DNA of 64,000 nt. It comes from Iris pallida (taxonomy: Eukaryota; Streptophyta; Magnoliopsida; Asparagales; Iridaceae). Below, piece by piece: positions 58,424 through 64,000 of this stretch (positions within the stretch are counted from its first letter, which is position 1; the number at the start of each line of letters is the position of its first letter). The notes under the pieces were generated by a model. The model was not told the origin of the DNA and did not search any database. It worked only from the letters and a program-made list of their open reading frames with translations. The translations under genes were made by a program, and so were the position numbers. Location: the NCBI GenBank assembly GCA_029216955.1, contig JANAVB010010791.1, forward strand, positions 7,768,868-7,832,867. The letters run 5' to 3'.

Positions 58424-58811
58424 GACCATCTCCAATGGGGGTTTCTATCTTCCCTATTTCTATGGAAGAAATCCATTTTAGAAAAAACTTCTCCAATGGT
58501 GATTTCTATCACCATTTCTATCCTAGGTGTCAATGATGCAGGATGGAAACTTTCTAGGAGGGTTCCTACATGTAGAAACTCTCATAGAAATTCTCCTTTC
58601 TCTCATGACAATTATTATTGGGTCCCACACCATTAAATTGGTCCTTTTACTATGTGACACATAGGATAGAAATGGAGAATCATTAGAGAGCATTTTTTGT
58701 ATGTTTACAATTTCTATGTAGAAACTCTTCCAACTAGTATAGAAATCTCCTTAAAGTACAATGCCAAGTAGTATAAGAACTCAATTTTAGAAATCACCAT
58801 TGGAGATGGTC
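58424..58811 (+). mobile_element. PIF/Harbinger-type MITE b, abutting MITE a
   Basis: Terminal inverted repeats GACCATCTCCAATGGGGG and, inverted, GACCATCTCCAATGGTGA. TAA lies at both flanks (58421-58423 and 58812-58814), the left one shared with MITE a. A different but related family. Confidence 0.85.
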
Positions 58812-58814
58812 TAA

Positions 58815-59419
58815 CTTATCTTTGTTGTTGCATGAATAACATCTTTTGAGAAAAGATTTTGTCGTTGTTAAAGAATGTCAAACCTTTCCAAATTCCAATA
58901 CCCTCACTGACTTGAGGTTTATATCCTATTTGCCTCTTGTGCAAATTGAGTAGTTGGCGTGATGCGATTAAGAGGCTAAATTAGATGGCATTATTATTCC
59001 AAATTGGAGTTTGGGGTGGGGATTGGTATTGAGTGGCTTTTGATTGGAAAGGAATTTGGTTCCTTGATATACGTAAAACTGGTTATTTGATTCCCGTTGA
59101 CCTACCATTGGATAACTCGTTCCAAGATGTTGAAGATCACTTTTCTAAGTATGTTTATTAGATTTATTCTTCCCCTGTGTTGTTCATCTCCTTGTTTAAA
59201 TTCTTGATGTCTAAGTGGGTACGTATATGATTTTGTTCCTTAAAATTTGTTTCTTGAGGCCTCCAACAGGGCGCTTTTAGAAATTGAAGCTGGCTTGTAC
59301 TATAGCGAATTCAGTTGGTCCAGAGGTGGACTAGTCCGTAAGAAAAAAAATCAGAAATAAAAAAATATGAAGAAAAAATATTGAATTTTTTTTTTGGGGG
59401 GTAGGCCAGCTATATGCCA
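58815..59419. other. Unassigned stretch
   Basis: No recognisable gene or element. One frame-free, mildly GC-poor segment with an A/T-homopolymer patch at about 59340-59400. Confidence 0.35.
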
Positions 59420-59427
59420 CCCTGGAC

Positions 59428-59786
59428 CCTTGTTAGCAATTCGGCAAACGGAAAAAATTCGGGACGGCAAAAGTACGAGTATAAATCGGCTCAGTACAAA
59501 TAAATACGTTCAAAAATTCGGTCAAATATTCAAAAAATGAAAATATTGAGGTTAGAAACTTTACATTCTTAAATATATTGTCAAATTTGGTTAATTAAAC
59601 AGGTTCCTAGCATGTTTATTGTACCAAATTTGTTAATAATTTATATAGAACATGTTTAAAACTCCGCATGCTTAAAATTTATGTACTGATTTGGATCTGT
59701 CAAAGTACGCAAGTATTATACGTTTATGAAAGATACGAAAAAATTCGCGTATAATACGAGTTTTATTCGGGTGATTGCTAACAAGG
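59428..59786 (+). mobile_element. hAT-type MITE
   Basis: Terminal inverted repeats CCTTGTTAGCAATTCGG and, inverted, CCTTGTTAGCAATCACC. A perfect 8 bp target duplication CCCTGGAC lies at 59420-59427 and 59787-59794, the length typical of hAT elements. At 359 bp it has no coding capacity; the interior is AT-rich with AAAATTCGG and ACGAG-type motifs. Confidence 0.85.
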
Positions 59787-59825
59787 CCCTGGACTCCACC
59801 ACATTCTACCATACTCCAATCCTAA

Positions 59826-60247
59826 GAGCATCTCCAACCCTATTTTGTTTTGTGTTGTGAATCCTATGTGGCATGAGGGACAAGACAATATCTTGTATAT
59901 GTGGCAAGGTTATTTCACAAATGACAATGGGTTTAAAAAGTCATCTCCAATGCAAAGTATTGAGAAGACAATACAAATAATTTTTTACAACTTCCAAGAT
60001 AACTTTTACTCTTCTACTTCTTTTTTATAAATATTTTTATTCACAAATGATGATGTGGACATAAAACATTGTGAAGTGCATTGTCTAGATCTAGACAACC
60101 AACTTCACATTGTCTTTGCCATGTCATTGCCATGTCAACTCCACACTTTATTTCACATTTGCATTGGAGAAATACTTTTGAAAAAAATGGTTGTCATTCC
60201 TACGTGGCAACCATTTTTTTCAAACTCACAATAGGTTGGAGATGCTC
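59826..60247 (+). mobile_element. PIF/Harbinger-type MITE c
   Basis: Same family as MITE a: GAGCATCTCCAACCCTATT at the left, AATAGGTTGGAGATGCTC at the right, TAA duplicated at 59823-59825 and 60248-60250. The family interior holds GACAATGTGGCA-like and CATTGTCTAG motifs. Confidence 0.9.
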
Positions 60248-60250
60248 TAA

Positions 60251-60751
60251 TTTAATCGCGAAGGACAACTATAACAATTTTATGGACAATTGTTGTACGT
60301 TTTTAATTATGTGAGGAAGACCGCCAAGACAAGCTAAGAAGACATTGTCCCCATAAAAAATTTTCCAAGGGGAATTCATCTGTCAAAATCTGATTGAATG
60401 CCAACATGAATGGTAGTTGTGGAAGGATATAATACACTATCCATAGTTTGGATGTCGGCACTTTATTTTTCTTTTTTCTTTTATTTTTTTGTTACAATTC
60501 ACTTAAAACTTGAGCCAATGTTATCACAATCTAGCATATGGTTCCATAATTGACAAGCATATATTCCTCTAAATTAGTCAGCGCAAGCAAATCTCTCTCT
60601 CTCTCTCACACACCCCACACCCAGTGCTCATAATACTTTCTCTTGATAATAAGAAACCAACATATCAACTTACAACTTTTACTTCCCTCTCTACATCAAT
60701 GCTAAAAGAGGAAAAATATGGGAAGAAGTTTATATTACTGTACGTATGCAT
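60251..60751. other. Unassigned spacer with a CT/CA repeat
   Basis: AT-rich sequence with a TCTCTC run and CACACACC at about 60593-60622. No gene seen. Confidence 0.4.
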
Positions 60752-61024
60752 CTATAAATAGTTCATCACATGTATGGGATACAATGCAGCAGAAGAAAGC
60801 ACCACCAAACCGAAGAGAGACATAAATGTCCATGCTAAGGCCTTGCTTGAGTAGGGAGAGAGGTGTAAAGCCAAGGATGACTTGCCCCGGCTTGCTGCCA
60901 GTGGTCGAGCCGAGGCAGTCTCGGCTCGACTAGGTTCTAGTCGAAGGCAAGCGTCCACGGCTTTATTCGGCTCTCTTCCATAACTCATGTAAGGCTCTAT
61001 TGCATGACTCAAAATTTTCTTCAA
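60752..61024 (-). CDS. Possible small ORF, 90 residues, unidentified
   Basis: A minus-strand frame starting MKKILSHAIEPYMSYG, with an Arg/Ala/Ser-rich middle (RAETASARPLAASRGKSSL) and a hydrophobic C-terminal stretch (TFMSLFGLVVLSSAALYP) long enough to span a membrane. I do not recognise a family, and codon statistics cannot be judged at this length. It may be chance. Confidence 0.2.
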   Translation of the reverse strand: MKKILSHAIEPYMSYGREPNKAVDACLRLEPSRAETASARPLAASRGKSSLALHLSPYSSKALAWTFMSLFGLVVLSSAALYPIHVMNYL

Positions 61025-61388
61025 CAGGGAGTTGCATAACCTACTTTGTCACATGAGGGGTTCATATCCTTACCACCATTTCATGGATGTTGTAAGTATA
61101 TATTTTGTGTGTGGGTCGCTTAATCTTTGGCCTCAGGGCGTAGCCAGCCGGTCACAAGGGGCACGGCTACATCCCCTGAAATTTTGAAAAAAAAAATAAC
61201 ATTATAATCATAGTTGCCGATATACTACGTGAAGATTTGATTTTGTTGACTTAATCCCGTTTTCTAAAAAAAAATTGTTGGCCCAGACAATGGACTAGGA
61301 AGCACACAAACAGAGTAACGTTTATTAGAGTGCCATTAAATAGACAGACATACATGTAATGGTTGTGATCCACAAAGTTATGAGAGTG

Positions 61389-61488
61389 GAGGCACAATAA
61401 CAAGAGCTAAAGGCTCCTAAAACTAGCATCACCACATTAAATAGGCACGATAACAGGAGCTAAAGGCTCCTAAAACTAGCATCACCGC
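61389..61488 (+). repeat. Tandem duplication of about 55 bp
   Basis: Two units each contain AGCTAAAGGCTCCTAAAACT followed by AGCATCACC, separated by AATAGGCAC. A third partial match, TATGAGAGTGGAGGCA, lies on both sides (61379 and 61495). Confidence 0.8.
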
Positions 61489-61810
61489 AAAGCTATGAGA
61501 GTGGAGGCAAAACTAGGGACTTCTAAGATCACATGATTAATTCCAACAGATTTTGTTTAATTTCAATTACTAGAAACAAATGGTATACTTTCGTTCATGC
61601 ATGCCGGTTGTCGTGCTCCTTCTCCGGCACCGATGGTGTGCCAGTGATCGGCGAGGAGAAGCTTTTATATAGTTTAGTGTTATCGACTACTTCTCGAAGT
61701 GGAGGAGAAGAAAAAAAATGAGAGTTGCTGCTTGCTTTGATGCACGCAATTTGACAACACTGACTCAAACTGTATTCACCAATAATTCTTTACCATGAGC
61801 TTACATGTTA

Positions 61811-62237
61811 GAGCATCTCCAACCCTATTGTCTGTTTTGTGTTTGTGAATCCTATGTGGCATGGGACATAAGACAATGTCTTGTATAGGTGGCAAAATAT
61901 ATTCACAAATGACAATGAGTTTAAAAGGTCATCTCCAATGCAAAAGTATTGAGAAGACAATACAAATTAATTTTTTACAACTTCCAAGACAACTTTTACT
62001 CTTCTACTTCTTTTTATAAATATTTTTATTCACAAATGATGATGTGGATACAAAGACATTGTGAAGTGCATTGTCTAGATCTAGACAACCAACTTCACAT
62101 TGTCTTTGCCATGTCATTGCCATATCAACTCCACATTTTTTTCACATTTGCATTGGAGAAGTACTTTTGGAAAAAATGGTTGTCATTCCTATGTGGCAAC
62201 CATTTTTTTCAAACTCACAATAGGGTTGGAGATGCTC
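61811..62237 (+). mobile_element. PIF/Harbinger-type MITE d
   Basis: Perfect terminal inverted repeats beginning GAGCATCTCCAACCCTATTG (left) and its complement (right), with the trinucleotide TTA duplicated at 61808-61810 and 62238-62240. Same family as MITEs a and c. Confidence 0.92.
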
Positions 62238-62241
62238 TTAT

Positions 62242-63180
62242 ATTTGAAGTTTTTATGATACAAATGTCGTAAATCTTCTATATTTAGATCCATGTACCTC
62301 AAACTATTAATAGTCGCCCATAAAGATATAGATTCCCAATATCTCCAACTCATACAGCTAGCAAGCAATTATTCTTTCTTTTACAGTGACGGCAACATCA
62401 AATCGAGGGTTGGTAAAGAATGGATGACATGCATGGTGAAGAATGGATTTCTGTACAACTTACTTAGCTTTCAATTGGACAACATTTACTAAACCGTTAT
62501 CACTAAAGCAAGGCTAATTGACATTTAAATATCATGAACTATTTATATTTTTGGACTTAAATGTATTTGAAACCCTAAAAAAAATTGTTTTGAAGTTTGT
62601 TTGTGTGCTTGCTAGAAAGATGGTTCTGTCAAAGAAATATCATGCATATTTGTTGGTGTATTTTTTTTTTTCGTAAAGTGGCATTGCTATTATCCGCTGC
62701 AATCGCAACGACTGTAGAAATAATATTTTTCTGCAACAAAAATCATCAGGACTTCATTATATAACCGATTGGAAGATAAGACTGGAGGATGAGATAATGA
62801 ATGATTGTTTGGTGACATATATTAAAAATGACAACGGAAATCGTTGACAATAAAATATCATTCAATATTTTTAAAATATGAATTCTCGAAGAATTTTTTT
62901 GTCAAATAAAAGGGGTTATATTTAGTGTTTATAATAATTTATGACATTTGATATTAATATATAATTTTTTGATTAAAAAATATTAATTTATTATTTGTAA
63001 TAGTAAGCATCTCTGTCCCTAAATGAAAAATGAGAATTTTGAGTTGCATTCCTAAATGATTTATCCAAATTCAAGGTGCACCACACTCAATTATCATAAT
63101 GTAAGGTACTCCCACTTTTGACGAAAATCGTCATTTACAAACGGTCAACTCATTTGACCAATTTTTTTTTACCGAAATAC
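62242..63180. other. Unassigned AT-rich stretch
   Basis: A plus-strand frame at 62292-62492 has no recognisable domain. The rest is AT-rich with frequent stops. No element ends recognised. Confidence 0.35.
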
Positions 63181-63189
63181 CCCTTCTCC

Positions 63190-63415
63190 TTATTCTTCCT
63201 CGCATGTCGTCCGCTACCCCCCTTTCCTGCGATCCCGCTGCCCTCGTCCTCGTCGCACGCGCTCCCGCCCTACTGCACGCCGGCGTAGCCGCTGCTACCG
63301 CCGGCTCTTGCTGCTGCTGCCACCGTTGCATGCTGTTGTTGCTAACCGCTGCTACCGCTACCCGCGCTGCTGCAACTGCGGCAAGCAGCTAGTGCGGCGG
63401 CCGCCGCTGCTGTTG
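63190..63415. other. GC-rich low-complexity block
   Basis: Rich in CGCTGCTACCG, GCTGCTGCC and GTTGCTAACCGCTG trinucleotide-like repeats. Translation gives only Ala/Cys/Leu-rich low complexity on the plus strand. It may be a decayed coding exon or leader; no homology recognised. Confidence 0.35.
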
Positions 63416-63730
63416 CTAACCGCTGGTTGATCAAAATAATTCTCACAGCTAAGAAACAATACACGCATGCAACCATGTCAAATCAAATCAAATCAAAACC
63501 CTAGGTCTCTAAACAATAATCACAACCCTAAGCCAAATTCCTCAAAAATAAAACAGGATATTTACTCGAGAATTATTTCATCAAGCAAAATCCATGTGAT
63601 GAACACGATCAAATGGCTAATACATTAGTTAGGACACACCAGAATTATTAACAATGTACATATCAAATCATCGTATGGAACCAGATCAAATCATATCAAA
63701 ACCCTAGAGTACCGATCGATTGAACTCTTC

Positions 63731-63731
<1 letters not shown>

Positions 63732-63762
<31 letters not shown>
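63732..63762. repeat. Run of 31 C
   Basis: Uninterrupted C homopolymer, long enough to form i-motif or G-quadruplex structures and very prone to length error in sequencing. Confidence 0.97.
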
Positions 63763-63783
63763 ACCGCACACCAAGGTTGTGAA

Positions 63784-64000
63784 AAGCGCTAGGCGCTAGT
63801 CGGGCGGACACCTTCCGCCTAGCGCCTAGCCCACCTAGGCGGGTGCCTAGGCGGACGCCTAGATCTAGGCGGTTCAAAAAAATAAAAAGAATCCAAAAAA
63901 ATCTACTAAAAATTGCAAAAAAAAATCCATAAAACCCCAAAACATGCATAGTTGGATGTCAAGGGGATTAGGCGGACGCCTAAGCGGACATCGGGCGGGC
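63784..64000. mobile_element. TAGGCG/CGCCTA palindromic cluster (element end, cut by window)
   Basis: Dense overlapping GCGCCTAG, CCTAGGCGG and GCCTAGGCGGACGCC motifs in both orientations around an A-rich core (63874-63940), then GGCGGACGCCTA again towards the window end. It looks like the subterminal region of a non-autonomous DNA transposon. Family not established; the far end is outside the window. Confidence 0.45.

Overview
The window is plant (angiosperm) nuclear DNA made almost entirely of transposable elements: CACTA, Mutator-like (MULE), hAT and PIF/Harbinger-type MITE elements plus LTR retrotransposons, nested in one another, with long TA microsatellites and captured pieces of host genes. 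I see no intact host gene, no rRNA, no tRNA and no CRISPR. A captured polyamine-oxidase fragment is very GC-rich in codon usage, which would suit a monocot, but that is a weak inference.

Layout. (1) 67-20062 (copy A) and 38049-58072 (copy B) are near-identical 20 kb segments in the same orientation, about 38 kb apart. Each holds, left to right: the 5' end of a CACTA element with the N-terminal transposase exon (minus strand); LTR fragments of a gypsy-like and an inverted copia-like element; a degenerate CACTA end next to a captured ABCE1 (RNase L inhibitor) fragment; a 3.5 kb Pack-MULE-like element with a perfect 9 bp target duplication carrying a GRF-like zinc-finger gene; a 1.2 kb hAT derivative; a TA-rich tract with two palindromic MITEs and a CpG-rich island; and a 4.9 kb MULE encoding a FAR1/FRS-type transposase broken by stop codons. 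Copy A ends at a 13 bp run of N in the middle of a MITE; copy B reads on through the whole MITE.

(2) 20076-38764 is one CACTA transposase gene on the minus strand, split twice. A LARD-like LTR retrotransposon (20462-30804; LTRs of about 3.7 kb, about 3 kb non-coding interior) sits in the tnp2 domain, and removing it with one 5 bp target copy restores the reading frame. A 5'-truncated Ty3/gypsy element (about 31639-38048) sits between the N-terminal exon and the tnp2 domain. Both LARD LTRs carry a shuffled polyamine-oxidase fragment.

(3) 58073-64000 holds four small MITEs with clear target duplications, one hAT-type MITE, simple repeats, a 31-base C run and a TAGGCG-rich palindromic cluster cut by the window end.

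Together this is a silenced transposon-on-transposon district. Several nonsense codons have the form of C-to-T decay (TGG to TAG, CGA to TGA). The 20 kb duplication ends at an assembly gap, and copy B is enriched in 1-3 base deletions over its last 3 kb, so assembly artefact (retained haplotig, uncorrected long-read fill) is a serious alternative to a true segmental duplication.
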